Part shown: one piece after another, positions 8,330 to 18,759 of the stretch | Layout: each line of letters starts with the position of its first letter | Numbering within the stretch: position 1 is the stretch's first letter | Origin: Bog-375 sp049587755 | Lineage (GTDB): Bacteria; Acidobacteriota; Terriglobia; Bryobacterales; Bryobacteraceae | Direction of reading: 5' to 3' | Assembly (NCBI GenBank): GCA_049587755.1 | Contig: JBAVEN010000086.1 | Span: 1 to 64,000, forward strand | Length of the DNA: 64,000 bases | The notes under the pieces: model-generated | The model's input: only the letters and a program-made list of their open reading frames with translations | Databases searched by the model: none | Told to the model about the DNA's origin: nothing | Made by a program: the position numbers and the translations under genes

Positions 8330-9928
8330 ATGCGGAACCGAGCCGACCCGTGGGACTACCTCGTTGTTACCGCCGCCAATGAGTCCCAGGCGGCGGCATA
8401 CGAAGCGCAAATTCAACTCCGCCGCGAGATGGGACAACTGGCGCAGGTGAAGGACGTGCTGGTGATCCCGGATCGCGAGGGCCGCCGCATCGGCAGCGGC
8501 GGCAGCACGCTCGAGTGCCTGGAGCAAGTGCTGCGCCGCGAGTCGCAGCCAGGCGAGGACCCCGACGATTGCAAGTGCGCGGCAACAATGTTGGGCCGGC
8601 TGCGCATTCTGATCGTTCACGCCGGCGGCGATTCCCGCCGCCTGCCCGCGTATTCGCCCTGTGGGAAGATCTTCATTCCGCTTCCCGGCGAATCCCGGTC
8701 CGTCCCGGGTTCGAGCTTGTTCGACCGGCTCATGCCGGTTCTCCTGGGCCTTCCCGCTGGCGCGCCCGGCGCCGGTCAGGTGGTGGTTGCTTCCGGAGAC
8801 GCTCTGATCCGCTTCGATCCGGCGGCGGTTCGGCTCTGCGCACCCGGGATTACCGCGCTCGGCGCGGCGGTGGCGCCGCAGGAGGCGGCACGTCACGGCG
8901 TGCTTTGCCCCAACGCCGATGGCTCCGTCCGCCTGTATCTGCAGAAGCCGAGCGTGCGCGCGCAAAGCGACGCGGGCGCTATCGGCCGCGACGGCCGTTC
9001 TGTGCTCGATGCCGGTGTCATGAGTCTCGATGCCAGCGCCGCCGCCGGGCTGCTGCGGGCGTTCCGAACTCCGCGGGCGCGCGAAGCGAGTTTGTCTCAC
9101 GGCATCGATCTGTACCGCGAGATCTGCTGCGCTTTGGGAACGGAGACGACGCTGGCTCACTACTTGAGGACCACGCGGCGAAGCGGATCGACGCTGGACG
9201 AAGCGCTCCTCAAGTGCTTGTTCAACGAGCTGCGCCAAATCGCTTTCAACGCCCAGGTACTCGAGCAGTGCAGTTTCCTGCATTTCGGATCCAGCACCCA
9301 GTTAATTTCGAGCGGCCTGGAACTGGCCGCCCAGGATCTGGGCGGGCCGCCTGTCCGCACGATACTCGCCATCGACAACGACGTTCAGGCCATGGGTAGA
9401 ATTGACGGCCGCGAAGCCTGGGTAGAGGGTTGCCGCGTATGGGCGCCGCTCCGGCTGCGGCGCCGCAACGTGGTGGTCGGCGTTGAGGTTCTCGAGCCGC
9501 TCGAACTCCCCGAGGAAGCCTGCCTGGACATATCCCCGGGCTTGAATCGAAAGGCCGGCAGGGCGTGTTTCATCCGGTGCTGCGGCGTGGAGGACACGTT
9601 CAAGCGCTCCCTAGTGGAAGGCGCGACGTTCTGCGGGAAGTCGCTTGCGGAATGTTTGCTGGCTGCTGGCACGCCGGTTTCCGGCATCTGGGACGACGAG
9701 ACACGCGAAGCGGAGCGCACCCTTTGGAACGCCAGGATATTTCCGGCCGAAGAAGAGCACCAGGCATTCCGGCGATGGCTTTGGATGTTCGACATTGCCG
9801 GAGCGACGCCGGCGCAGAAGCTTGCGTTTCGTTCCGCGGACCGCTACAGCTCAGCCGAAATCGCGGTGCGGGCCGATCCTGCGACCTTCCATGCGCGGCG
9901 AGCGGCCTTGCGCGCTGTGGCGAAGTAG
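8330..9928 (+). CDS. L-fucose-1-phosphate guanylyltransferase-like protein (FKP/FPGT pyrophosphorylase half)
   Basis: The family makes GDP-L-fucose from fucose-1-phosphate and GTP. Diagnostic segments are WDYLVVTA near the N-terminus, IGSGGSTLECLEQ, and the nucleotide-binding loop HAGGDSRRLPAYSPCGKIFI, followed by a beta-helix-like region and ending with a segment including LWNARIFP. In Bacteroides FKP a GHMP fucokinase domain follows; here the protein stops at about 532 residues without one, resembling eukaryotic FPGT. The ATG at 8330 is chosen because the FPGT-like N-terminus follows; the frame is open to a GTG at 8228 that overlaps the regulator's stop and has no properly spaced ribosome-binding site. 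Substrate (fucose versus a related sugar such as D-arabinose or heptose phosphate) is inference. Confidence 0.8.
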   Translation: MRNRADPWDYLVVTAANESQAAAYEAQIQLRREMGQLAQVKDVLVIPDREGRRIGSGGSTLECLEQVLRRESQPGEDPDDCKCAATMLGRLRILIVHAGGDSRRLPAYSPCGKIFIPLPGESRSVPGSSLFDRLMPVLLGLPAGAPGAGQVVVASGDALIRFDPAAVRLCAPGITALGAAVAPQEAARHGVLCPNADGSVRLYLQKPSVRAQSDAGAIGRDGRSVLDAGVMSLDASAAAGLLRAFRTPRAREASLSHGIDLYREICCALGTETTLAHYLRTTRRSGSTLDEALLKCLFNELRQIAFNAQVLEQCSFLHFGSSTQLISSGLELAAQDLGGPPVRTILAIDNDVQAMGRIDGREAWVEGCRVWAPLRLRRRNVVVGVEVLEPLELPEEACLDISPGLNRKAGRACFIRCCGVEDTFKRSLVEGATFCGKSLAECLLAAGTPVSGIWDDETREAERTLWNARIFPAEEEHQAFRRWLWMFDIAGATPAQKLAFRSADRYSSAEIAVRADPATFHARRAALRAVAK

Positions 9929-9951
9929 GCCGGTGGCGACAGATCGGCATG

Positions 9952-9960
9952 TGCTACAAT
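9952..9960 (+). promoter_or_regulatory. extended -10 promoter motif
   Basis: TGCTACAAT matches an extended -10 (TGnTAnnnT) and lies 98 nt upstream of the small gene at 10059. No clear -35. An identical nonamer occurs before the RRM gene at 10588-10596. Confidence 0.35.
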
Positions 9961-10058
9961 ACAGATAAGTCCCCACATTCTAATGCCTGCCACGGATTCA
10001 CCTCGGCGCCTAATCGGCTCGGGGAGAGCAACTTTCTCAAAGTGGAGCGGGTGATTCT

Positions 10059-10364
10059 ATGTTATATGACAGCACAAAAGTTCTATTGCGCGGAATGCTG
10101 CGGTCGTTAGAGAGCCCCAACCAAGAAGGATGGGACGACCAGGTAGAGTCGGGCGGCGAGTGCCTCTTCGAAATGCACCAGATGGCCCGCCCGCTGTACA
10201 AGGGTTACAGAACGGATGGGTTGAATCGAGCGCCGGCGCTGGTGCCGGTTTACGAAAGGGCGGCGCGTGCGATACCGCACGTGAAGTCCATGGTGAGGGC
10301 GATCCGCCGTAAGGACCAAGCTGCCGCGGTAGAGAGCGGCACGGCTGCCCTCGCCGAGATGTGA
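10059..10364 (+). CDS. small hypothetical protein (101 aa)
   Basis: Not recognised. A predicted helical, soluble 101-residue protein with acidic and basic residues interspersed and no signal peptide or motif. The ATG at 10059 is preceded by GTGGAGCGG about 11 bases upstream. It occupies a same-strand gap between the nucleotidyltransferase and the RRM protein and its codon use looks like its neighbours. It could be spurious. Confidence 0.5.
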   Translation: MLYDSTKVLLRGMLRSLESPNQEGWDDQVESGGECLFEMHQMARPLYKGYRTDGLNRAPALVPVYERAARAIPHVKSMVRAIRRKDQAAAVESGTAALAEM

Positions 10365-10704
10365 CGCCCGGCCGCGGGTGTGCTGCATAGTACATTATGC
10401 GATCCTGACCGGCTATCTGCCGAGTAAGTAGACCATCGTCATTCTTAGTTCCGCCGCTTGACGAGCTGGCAGCTCAAGTAAGAACCTTCCTTCGAGACCG
10501 GCGGCGCTGCAGACGCGCCTTTTGGGGCCGCGCTAAAGCGCAGAATTCAGCCGGCGCAATTTAAGCATGAGAGGCGAGTGCGTTCCGTGCTACAATAGAT
10601 CTGTAGTTTGACAGTTCCGCTAATTGAGGCCCTCGCATAGTCCGGCACAACCGTCTATCCTGCCCGCGATTCGCTGCTCTGCAAATTTCAGAAAGAAGAC
10701 TTAA
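10365..10704. other. intergenic region / long leader of the RRM gene
   Basis: No gene seen in these 340 bases. It includes an extended -10 motif TGCTACAAT at 10588-10596, which would give the downstream RRM gene a 5' untranslated leader of about 100 nt, reminiscent of cold-inducible RNA-binding protein genes. Several short GC-rich inverted segments are present around 10500-10550. Confidence 0.35.
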
Positions 10705-11007
10705 GTGAAGAATATTTTCGTAGGAAACCTCAGCTTCGGGGCTACCGAAGATGCGGTCCGATCCATGTTTGAGGAATATGGCACGGTTGACCGTGTGAAC
10801 GTTGTGACCGACCGGGACACCGGACGCGCCAGAGGCTTTGGATTCGTGGAAATGAGCGTGGCTGCCGAAGCCGACGCCGCCATTGCCGGGCTGAATGGCA
10901 GAGAGCTCGATGGCAGGGCGCTGAATGTGAATGAGGCCCGGCCGAAAGAAGATCGCGGCGGATTCCGCAGCAACGGCGGTGGCCAGCGGCAAAACAAGCG
11001 CTGGTAA
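10705..11007 (+). CDS. RNA-binding protein with one RRM domain
   Basis: Single RNA recognition motif protein of 100 residues, like the cold-inducible RRM proteins of cyanobacteria and other bacteria; binds single-stranded RNA. RNP2 is IFVGNLS (residues 4-10) and RNP1 is RARGFGFVEM (about 43-52). A Gly/Arg/Asn/Gln-rich tail (RGGFRSNGGGQRQNKRW) follows the domain. The start is a GTG; the AGAAAGAAG stretch 8-16 nt upstream can serve as ribosome-binding site. Followed on the same strand by a small basic protein gene. Confidence 0.93.
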   Translation: MKNIFVGNLSFGATEDAVRSMFEEYGTVDRVNVVTDRDTGRARGFGFVEMSVAAEADAAIAGLNGRELDGRALNVNEARPKEDRGGFRSNGGGQRQNKRW

Positions 11008-11166
11008 GGTAAAATGAGATTTGGGGGCGGCTCTTGAACCTGCCGTCCCCCAAGTCCTCCTCTTGCGCGGACTCGATCCGGCCGGTGTTTACGGGCCTGG
11101 GAAAGTTCGTGTGCATGGTATGACTGTAGTTCGAGCCGAACGGGAGAGCAAAAAGGAGACAGCACC

Positions 11167-11328
11167 ATGGCCACGCGATCGCGTACTACGTTCCAGAAAC
11201 GGCAGAAAGAAATGGCGCGCGCCGAGAAGCAGCGGGATAAGGCTGCCAAGCGGGCGCAACGGAAAGAGCAGGAGCACACCCCTCCAGTTGTGATTTCGCT
11301 GGAAGAGGCCGCGATCCTTCGTTCGTAA
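11167..11328 (+). CDS. small basic coiled protein (53 aa)
   Basis: A short gene supported by a strong AAAAGGAG ribosome-binding site about 8 bases before the ATG. The product starts MATRSRTTFQKRQKEMARAE and continues with an alternating Lys/Arg/Glu helix, then a short acidic C-terminus (ISLEEAAILRS). The basic helix suggests nucleic-acid or ribosome association. I recall similar small proteins near RRM genes in acidobacteria, but this is memory, not a search. It follows the RRM gene by 159 bp and may be co-transcribed. Confidence 0.75.
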   Translation: MATRSRTTFQKRQKEMARAEKQRDKAAKRAQRKEQEHTPPVVISLEEAAILRS

Positions 11329-11455
11329 ACCGTCCGATTCAGCAGGGGCCCGAGTTGCCTTCGTTCAATTGGCGGGATTTCGATTCACGCATTGCTATTG
11401 TGCTTGTGAGGCGGATTTCGGTAACGGCGCCGCCGAGCACTAACGCTGGGTATCT

Positions 11456-12781
11456 TCAGACCACTCTTACTTGAACCGGCTCCGAATCGACGCCGGCGCA
11501 CTCGACGCGCAAAGGCAGTTCGCCCTTCGGGCAAGCCTGCGGAGCCCGGGCGTTGATTTGTCGGCGTCCGCCGACAGGTTCGCCTACAAAGTCGACCGCC
11601 ATGCCCGCATCGCCGAGCCACAGCCGCAGGTTGCCCCGGTCCGCGTTCTCCGGGAGGCCTTCCACCCAGCACGAAAGATAACCGCCATCGGCGACGTTAA
11701 CGCAATCGGCTTCCCAGTGAAGCGAATCGCGTATGCCGGCAATGGCGATGCGCCTCGCCACCGGCGCCAGATCGACGGCGATGCGCTGGGGCGCGCTAAA
11801 ACGGCTGTTGGCGAGGCGCAGCCGCACGCTGTTCCAACCCGTCTTCAAGCCGGGAGGCAGGGTGAATTTGGCCCAGTAGACGCCGCTGTTCGGAGCCACC
11901 AGCATGGCGGCGGCGCCGAATTCCCCGACCTCCAACACCACCTCCTCCTTCGATGGCACCGCCGCCCCAGCGCGGAACCAGCAAGCGATGTCGTGGTCGC
12001 GCCGGGAATTGAAGTTTACGCCGAGGCTTGAGGAGTTCACTGCCGCCAGCAGCTCCGGCGGTTCCTCGGACGGCTCGGCGGGTTCTGGCGGCCATTGGCG
12101 AAAGCACGCCACCATGGCATTCTCGCGACCCACGGCGATCGGCTCCACACGGGCGAATCCGGCCGCGCGGCACATCGCCAGCACGCATCCGACCGTCGGA
12201 CCGTTCCAGTTATCGAAATTGCCGTTGAGCTCGGTGGTCTCGTAGAACTCCATGCTGGGAATGTCGTTCGCATGGTCTTGCCAGTCGGCGCCGTCGGTGA
12301 CGAAGGTTTCCACGATGACGATCTCGGTGGCGAGTCGGCAAAGAATCTCGAGGCCCCACAGCGGGTGCCTCAAGTGATAGAGCACACCCAAACAAAGCAC
12401 GATGTCGAAGGTGCCCAGATCCACCCAGGGCAATTCGAAAAGGTCGAGATTGCGATAGTCGGCCTTGGACCGAAGCTTGCGGTGCAGCCAGAGATAGTTG
12501 GCCTGTTCCCGGCAATCGATGGACGTGACCGCGGCTCCGCGCCGCTCGGCTTCGAAACTGAACCAGCCATCCCAGGCGCCGATATCGAGTACGCGTTTGC
12601 CGGTGAGGTCGGCCGGGATGGGAAAGCGGGACCAGCGCTCGCGCTGCCATTCCAGGCTCATGTATCCGTGGATCGCGGTGCCATCGGGCAATTCGAAACT
12701 GTGGTACCAGCCGATCTCGCGGAGCTGGTCGCTGAAATCGTGCTGCTTCCTGCGCAGCGCCCGCAACTCATCGGCATCCAT
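11456..12781 (-). CDS. CmoB-like SAM-dependent methyltransferase with C-terminal beta domain
   Basis: The first 230 residues resemble the tRNA U34 carboxymethyl/methoxy transferase CmoB family (DUF1698-like): GWYHSFELPDG, the SAM-binding motif I VLDIGAWDGWFSF, then FDIVLCLGVLYHLRHPL. The remaining ~210 residues are a separate, probably beta-rich domain without a recognised fold. CmoB acts on tRNA, but such stand-alone acidobacterial homologues with an extra domain could instead act on sugars or other small molecules, so I do not assign a substrate. Product 441 residues; start at MDADELRAL. Neighbours are unrelated. Confidence 0.75.
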   Translation of the reverse strand: MDADELRALRRKQHDFSDQLREIGWYHSFELPDGTAIHGYMSLEWQRERWSRFPIPADLTGKRVLDIGAWDGWFSFEAERRGAAVTSIDCREQANYLWLHRKLRSKADYRNLDLFELPWVDLGTFDIVLCLGVLYHLRHPLWGLEILCRLATEIVIVETFVTDGADWQDHANDIPSMEFYETTELNGNFDNWNGPTVGCVLAMCRAAGFARVEPIAVGRENAMVACFRQWPPEPAEPSEEPPELLAAVNSSSLGVNFNSRRDHDIACWFRAGAAVPSKEEVVLEVGEFGAAAMLVAPNSGVYWAKFTLPPGLKTGWNSVRLRLANSRFSAPQRIAVDLAPVARRIAIAGIRDSLHWEADCVNVADGGYLSCWVEGLPENADRGNLRLWLGDAGMAVDFVGEPVGGRRQINARAPQACPKGELPLRVECAGVDSEPVQVRVV

Positions 12782-12882
12782 GGTCGCCCGGTCCCAAGAA
12801 TCAGCGTATCAGCTTGGCGCCCCGGCATTGGTCTCCGAACGTCAAGACATTTTCTGACGTAGAATACAAGAGGAGCTAATCC

Positions 12883-13173
12883 ATGGAAGACGGCCACCAA
12901 CCGGCCACGAAAGGCGACGTTGCGGAAGTGAAGCAGGACGTCGCGATGCTCCGCTCCGAGGTGCATCATATGTACGATGCCCTCGTCGAGCGGATCGCCG
13001 ATAGTGAAACTAAGCTCCTGAAAGCATTCTACACGTTCGCGGAGAGCAATCAGACGCGCATGGCCACCATCGAGACGGATTCGGAGGCGGTGAAGAAGCG
13101 CGTCGGCATTCTCGAAGAGCGGGTGCTTCAATTGGAACGTAAGGTCAACTTTCCGAACCACCCTCCACAGTAG
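12883..13173 (+). CDS. small coiled-coil protein (96 aa)
   Basis: No recognised family. The product is almost wholly helical with heptad spacing: VAEVKQDVAMLRSEVHHMYD and KKRVGILEERVLQLERKV near the ends. Sequence type (KGDVAEVKQDVAMLRSEV) resembles short DUF1640/hemagglutinin-like stalk or phage-type coiled coils. An AGGAGC ribosome-binding site lies 8 bases before the ATG, and a TAGAAT that could be its -10 is at 12859-12864. Probably a cytoplasmic oligomer. Confidence 0.7.
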   Translation: MEDGHQPATKGDVAEVKQDVAMLRSEVHHMYDALVERIADSETKLLKAFYTFAESNQTRMATIETDSEAVKKRVGILEERVLQLERKVNFPNHPPQ

Positions 13174-13277
13174 TTTCTTCTTGCTCCGCCGCTGTCGCGG
13201 CGAAGTTCTGCCGACATCTCCGGCCGTCCCCCCTTTCGCTCCCGCATGCAATGGGATATGAATAGCAACTGATCCTT

Positions 13278-14363
13278 ATGCGATTCTCTACCAAGTACAC
13301 CGCAATTCAGATTTGGCTTGGAGCCGCGCTGCTGGCCACTGCCGCTGCGGCGCAGGCGCCGACCGCTCCCGCACCGGCGGCGCGCACGCACGCCTGGTGG
13401 CACGATGTCGACCCCGGTATCCGCCCTTACACCGCCAATGCCAAGATGCTGCCGATGATCTCCGTCAAGGGCAACAAGTTTGTCGACCCGCAGGGCGCCA
13501 CGGTGCTGTTCCGCGGTCTTTCGATCTCCGATCCCGACAAGCTCGAAATGCAGGGTCACTGGAACCGCGAGCACTTCGTGAAAGTTCAGGAAATGGGCGC
13601 GCACGTGGTGCGCATTCCCATCCACCCGGTCGCCTGGCGCGAGCGAACGCCGGCGGAGTATCTCAAGCTGCTCGACCAGGCGGTAGAGTGGTCGACCGAC
13701 CTGGGAATGTATGTCGATCTCGACTGGCATTCCATCGGCAATCTCACCACCGGCGTTTTTCAAGACCCGATGTACGATACTTCGTTGCAGGAAACGTACC
13801 AGTTCTGGCGCATCCTGGCCCACCATTTCGCGGGCCACAACACGGTGGCGTTTTTCGAGCTCTTCAATGAGCCGACCACTTTCCGCGATCAGCTCGGTCC
13901 GGTTTCCTGGGACGAGTGGAAGAAGATTAACGAGAAGCTGATCACCATCATCCGCGCGAACCGTGCGCAGGCGATCCCGCTGGTGGCCGGTTTCGATTGG
14001 GCGTACGATCTGACTCCGCTGCACCTCAGCCCGATCGCCGCCGAGGGAATCGGCTACGTGGTTCACCCGTATGCCAACAAGCGTCCGCGGCCGTGGGAGC
14101 CGAAATGGGAAGAGGACTTCGGTTTTGCCGCCGCCACCTACCCCGTGGTCGCAACGGAGTTCGGAGGTTTCCAGCAAGGCGGAGCCGCCGGGCAAACGCC
14201 GTACGGGCCGTCGATTATCAAGTACCTGGAAGGCAAAGGCATCAGTTGGATGGCCTGGTGCTTCGACCCGGAATGGGGTCCGACGCTGATCAGCGATTGG
14301 AACTACACGCTGAATGCGTCCGGCGAGTTCGCCAAACAAGCCCTGCACGGAGAGATTCAGTAG
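13278..14363 (+). CDS. secreted GH5-family glycoside hydrolase (cellulase-like)
   Basis: Endo-acting beta-glycanase of family 5. The 361-residue product has a signal peptide (to about residue 26, ATAAAAQ), the GH5 entry segment (VLFRGLSISDPDKL), the proton donor Glu198 in ELFNEPT and the nucleophile Glu294 in VATEFGGF. His151 in LDWHS and the HPY at 263-265 are also family positions. Cellulose, xyloglucan or mannan are possible substrates. It is followed immediately by a 112-bp repeat and the convergent galT. Confidence 0.92.
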   Translation: MRFSTKYTAIQIWLGAALLATAAAAQAPTAPAPAARTHAWWHDVDPGIRPYTANAKMLPMISVKGNKFVDPQGATVLFRGLSISDPDKLEMQGHWNREHFVKVQEMGAHVVRIPIHPVAWRERTPAEYLKLLDQAVEWSTDLGMYVDLDWHSIGNLTTGVFQDPMYDTSLQETYQFWRILAHHFAGHNTVAFFELFNEPTTFRDQLGPVSWDEWKKINEKLITIIRANRAQAIPLVAGFDWAYDLTPLHLSPIAAEGIGYVVHPYANKRPRPWEPKWEEDFGFAAATYPVVATEFGGFQQGGAAGQTPYGPSIIKYLEGKGISWMAWCFDPEWGPTLISDWNYTLNASGEFAKQALHGEIQ

Positions 14364-14373
14364 CTGCGACTTC

Positions 14374-14485
14374 GTGGCGCACGCACTCTTGCGTGCCGCT
14401 TCGAGACTCTTCTCGACGCCTCTGCGTCCTGGGAAGCAGGCGTCGGCAAAAGTGCCGACGCGGCACGCAGAAGTGCGCGCGCCAC
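14374..14485. repeat. 112-bp element with ~30-bp terminal inverted repeats (family B), copy 1
   Basis: Begins GTGGCGCACGCACTCTTGCG and ends with its near reverse complement (AGTGCGCGCGCCAC). Homologous in both ends and length to 44093-44205. The outer arms pair over about 30 bp and each arm is itself palindromic. It occupies the entire gap between the GH5 gene and galT. Confidence 0.8.
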
Positions 14486-14490
14486 GGAGC

Positions 14491-15507
14491 TTACACCGAG
14501 CGCAGGCGCTCAGCGGCAGCTTCGGGCGTGAGGTCGCGCTGCGGCGCGGCCAGCATTTCGTATCCAACCAGGAATTTGCGCACTGTGGCCGAGCGCAGCA
14601 GGGGAGGATAGAAATGCAGGTGCATATGCCACTCCGGATGCGCCTGGCCATCGGTCGGACTCTGGTGGAAGCCCATGCTGTAAGGGAAAGGCGCCACAAA
14701 AAGACGGTCGTAGCGCGCAGTCAGGCGTTTGAGAATGTCGGCCAGGCCGTCGCGCTCGGCGTCATCGAGGTTATCGATGGCGGCGGTGTGCCGCCGCGGC
14801 ATCACCAGTGTCTCAAACGGCCACACAGCCCAAAACGGCACAACTGCCATCCAGCTTGCGTTCTCTTCCACCAACCGCTCGAGGCGCGCGGCTTCGAGCG
14901 CCAGGTAGTCGCAAATGAGGCACCGCGCGCGCGCTTCGCGCCACGCCAGTTGCGCCGCCTGTTCCTTTACGATCTCGTTCGGCAGGTGCGCGTTCGACCA
15001 GATCTGGCAATGAGGATGCGGGTTGCTGCAGCCCATCATGGCGCCGCGGTTTTCGAAAATTTGCACGTGGCGGATGGACTCGCGAGCGCCCAGATCGCGA
15101 TATTGTTCGGCCCAGGTGTCGATTACCGGGCGCAGCTCGGCTGGTTCCATGTTGGCGATGGTGAGATGGTGCTTGGGCGAAAAGCAGACCACGCGGCAAA
15201 TGCCCGGCTCGCCTTGCGCCACCAGAAGCCCGTTTTCATCGAAGCGGTCCGGCGGAGTATCGGGCCGAAGGGCGGCGAAGTCGTTATCGAAAACAAAGGT
15301 CGAGGTGTAGCGCGGATTGCGGGCGCCGCCTGAGCGCGCATTGCCGGGGCAGAGGTAGCAGTCCGGGTCGTATTCGGGCTGCAGAACGCGGGCGGTCTCT
15401 TCCACCTGCCCCTGCCAGGGCCGCTCGGTCCGATGCGGCGATACCAGCACCCATTCGCCGGTTAACGGATTGAGCCGGCGATGCGGGTCCTGCTTCCAGT
15501 CGAACAT
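14491..15507 (-). CDS. galT: galactose-1-phosphate uridylyltransferase
   Basis: Leloir-pathway enzyme exchanging UDP between glucose-1-P and galactose-1-P. The 338-residue protein has the HIT-superfamily active site NPHPHCQIW with the nucleophilic His166, the N-terminal zinc/structural CYLC (Cys50, Cys53), RLNPLTGEWVLVSPHRTERP near the start and the late HLHFYPPLLR segment. The frame is open 27 codons further upstream, but the ATG at 15507 (MFDWKQDPHR) fits the family N-terminus. No galK or galE is adjacent; the 5' side carries a family C repeat. Confidence 0.95.
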   Translation of the reverse strand: MFDWKQDPHRRLNPLTGEWVLVSPHRTERPWQGQVEETARVLQPEYDPDCYLCPGNARSGGARNPRYTSTFVFDNDFAALRPDTPPDRFDENGLLVAQGEPGICRVVCFSPKHHLTIANMEPAELRPVIDTWAEQYRDLGARESIRHVQIFENRGAMMGCSNPHPHCQIWSNAHLPNEIVKEQAAQLAWREARARCLICDYLALEAARLERLVEENASWMAVVPFWAVWPFETLVMPRRHTAAIDNLDDAERDGLADILKRLTARYDRLFVAPFPYSMGFHQSPTDGQAHPEWHMHLHFYPPLLRSATVRKFLVGYEMLAAPQRDLTPEAAAERLRSV

Positions 15508-15592
15508 GAAGTCACATGGTAACCAAACGCAGGTGGGGCGGGGCGGCATGGGTCTTCCGCCCCGTTCCGGGGCTTTCCGGTCGTACATGCTT

Positions 15593-15630
15593 TCCCAGCG
15601 CTCGCGCGCTGGGCTATGTTCTTCCGCCCC
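15593..15630. repeat. dispersed repeat family C, copy 1
   Basis: TCCCAGCGCTCGCGCGCTGG then GCTATGTTCTTCCGCCCC. A near-identical block is at 26186-26223. The core CCAGCGC/GCGCTGG is an inverted repeat. Confidence 0.6.
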
Positions 15631-15694
15631 CCCGGGCTCAGCCGCTCGGCGTTAGGTTAGCGCGGTGGGGCGGGGCGCCGCCCGGCTGGCGTAT

Positions 15695-15700
15695 TACAAT
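15695..15700 (+). promoter_or_regulatory. -10-like hexamer directly upstream of trpB2
   Basis: TACAAT ends 9 bases before the trpB2 ATG and no Shine-Dalgarno is present, as for several other genes in the window; suggests a leaderless mRNA. Confidence 0.45.
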
Positions 15701-15709
15701 AAGCCTTCC

Positions 15710-17068
<1,359 letters not shown>

Positions 17069-17093
17069 CGCTGCCCGCAGGGAGGAGGAGCAT

Positions 17094-18686
17094 ATGTTCG
17101 AGCTAACGCGCCGGGCGCAAGTCCGGGCGGCGATCGTGTGTGGCGCAGCCTTCTCCGCTTTCCCGCTCGGCGCTCGGAGTTGTGAGGCTCTGGCCCAATT
17201 GGCGCTGCCGCAAACGACGATAACCACCGCCGTATCCATGACGGCCGGAGACTTCACTCCGCCGGGAGGCCGGCCGCTCCACAGTCTCCCTGCGTTCTGC
17301 CGGGTGGCGGGAACCATCCGGCCGTCAGCGGACTCGAACATTCAATTTGAAGTGTGGATGCCGGCGTCAGGCTGGAACGGCAAGTTCCATGGAGCCGGCA
17401 ACGGAGGTTTTGCGGGCGATATCAACTACGCGGAAATGGCGTCGGTGATCGGCCACGGCTACGCAGCCGCGTCCACCGACACGGGCCACAAGGCATCATT
17501 TATCGATGCCGGCTGGGCGCTGGGCCACCCGGAGAAGGTGACCGACTTCGGATATCGCGCCATCCACGAGACCGCCGGGAAAGCTAAGGCGATTATCGGT
17601 GCGTTCTATGGTTCGGGTCCGCGGCATTCTTATTTTACGTCCTGCTCCAACGGTGGCCGCGAGGCGCTCATGGAAGCGCAGCGGTTTCCCGATGACTACG
17701 ACGGTATCCTCGCAGGGGCGCCCGCCAACTTCTGGACGCACTTGCTGGTGATGGCCATTGCGGACTCGCAGGCCATGCTGGCCGATTCCGGCAGCTACAT
17801 CCCGGCCTCAAAACTGCCGGCCATTCAGGCAGCCGCGCTCGCGGCTTGCGACCGCTTGGACGGCGTCGAAGACGGCATCATCGAAAACCCTCCCTCGTGC
17901 CGGTTCGATCCGGCCGTGCTGTTGTGCAAGGGGCCGGACTCGGACAGTTGCCTAACGCTCGCACAGTTGGCGGCATTGCAGAAGATTTACCGCGGCCCGC
18001 GAAGCTCGAAGGGCGTGCAAGTGTTTCCAGGCTATTCTCCCGGCGGTGAAGCGGAGCCGGGTGGCTGGGGAGTGTGGATCACAGGTGCGGCGCCGGAGCG
18101 CAGCCTGATGTTTTTGTTCGGTACGCACTACTTCCAGGACATGGTATTTGCCGATCCGGCCTGGGATTTCCGGACGTTCCAGTTGGAGCGGGATACCGCG
18201 GTATCCGACCGAAAAATGAGCAGTGTTCTGAACGCGACCGATCCTGACCTGCGGCGATTTCAGGCGCGCGGCGGCAAGCTGATTCTCTACCACGGCTGGA
18301 GCGATGCTGCGATTCCCGCCGCGAACACCGTGGACTACTACCGCAGCGTGCTTTCCAAGATGGGGGCCGCTTCCAGTGGCGGTTTCATCCGCTTGTTCAT
18401 GGTTCCCGGCATGCAACATTGCGGCGGCGGATCCGGACCGGACGTTTTCGGCCAGTTCGGCGGGGGCTCAGGCGATCCACAAGACGACATGACCGCGGCA
18501 TTGGAGCGATGGGTGGAGCGAGGTGTGGCGCCTGAACGAATTGTCGCCACCAAGTACAAGAACGCAGCCGAGCCAACCAGCGGCGTGGTGCGAACGCGCC
18601 CTCTGTGCGCCTATCCGCTGATTGCGCGCTGGAAGGGTTCCGGCAGCGCCGATGACGCTAGCAGTTTTCGCTGTGTAAGACCATAG
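17094..18686 (+). CDS. secreted tannase/feruloyl esterase family protein
   Basis: Serine esterase of the tannase family, cleaving aromatic acid esters such as gallate or ferulate esters from plant polymers. The 530-residue product has a signal-like N-terminus (RRAQVRAAIVCGAAFSAFPL), the nucleophile Ser185 in TSCSNGGRE, the acid region and the C-terminal His in GMQHCGGGSGPD. The adjacent cysteine (CSNGG) is the tannase signature CS-D-HC disulfide half. The ATG at 17094 follows GGGAGGAGGAG and is clearly the start. It begins 25 bp after trpB2 but is functionally unrelated; fits with the GH5 and GH3 enzymes as plant-litter degradation. Confidence 0.9.
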   Translation: MFELTRRAQVRAAIVCGAAFSAFPLGARSCEALAQLALPQTTITTAVSMTAGDFTPPGGRPLHSLPAFCRVAGTIRPSADSNIQFEVWMPASGWNGKFHGAGNGGFAGDINYAEMASVIGHGYAAASTDTGHKASFIDAGWALGHPEKVTDFGYRAIHETAGKAKAIIGAFYGSGPRHSYFTSCSNGGREALMEAQRFPDDYDGILAGAPANFWTHLLVMAIADSQAMLADSGSYIPASKLPAIQAAALAACDRLDGVEDGIIENPPSCRFDPAVLLCKGPDSDSCLTLAQLAALQKIYRGPRSSKGVQVFPGYSPGGEAEPGGWGVWITGAAPERSLMFLFGTHYFQDMVFADPAWDFRTFQLERDTAVSDRKMSSVLNATDPDLRRFQARGGKLILYHGWSDAAIPAANTVDYYRSVLSKMGAASSGGFIRLFMVPGMQHCGGGSGPDVFGQFGGGSGDPQDDMTAALERWVERGVAPERIVATKYKNAAEPTSGVVRTRPLCAYPLIARWKGSGSADDASSFRCVRP

Positions 18687-18759
18687 GCCGGCCCCGGAAA
18701 TGCCGGTTGCTTCCCTGGCACACCCTGCGCCACACTGAAGGTGGTTGTTTTCGATCCTC

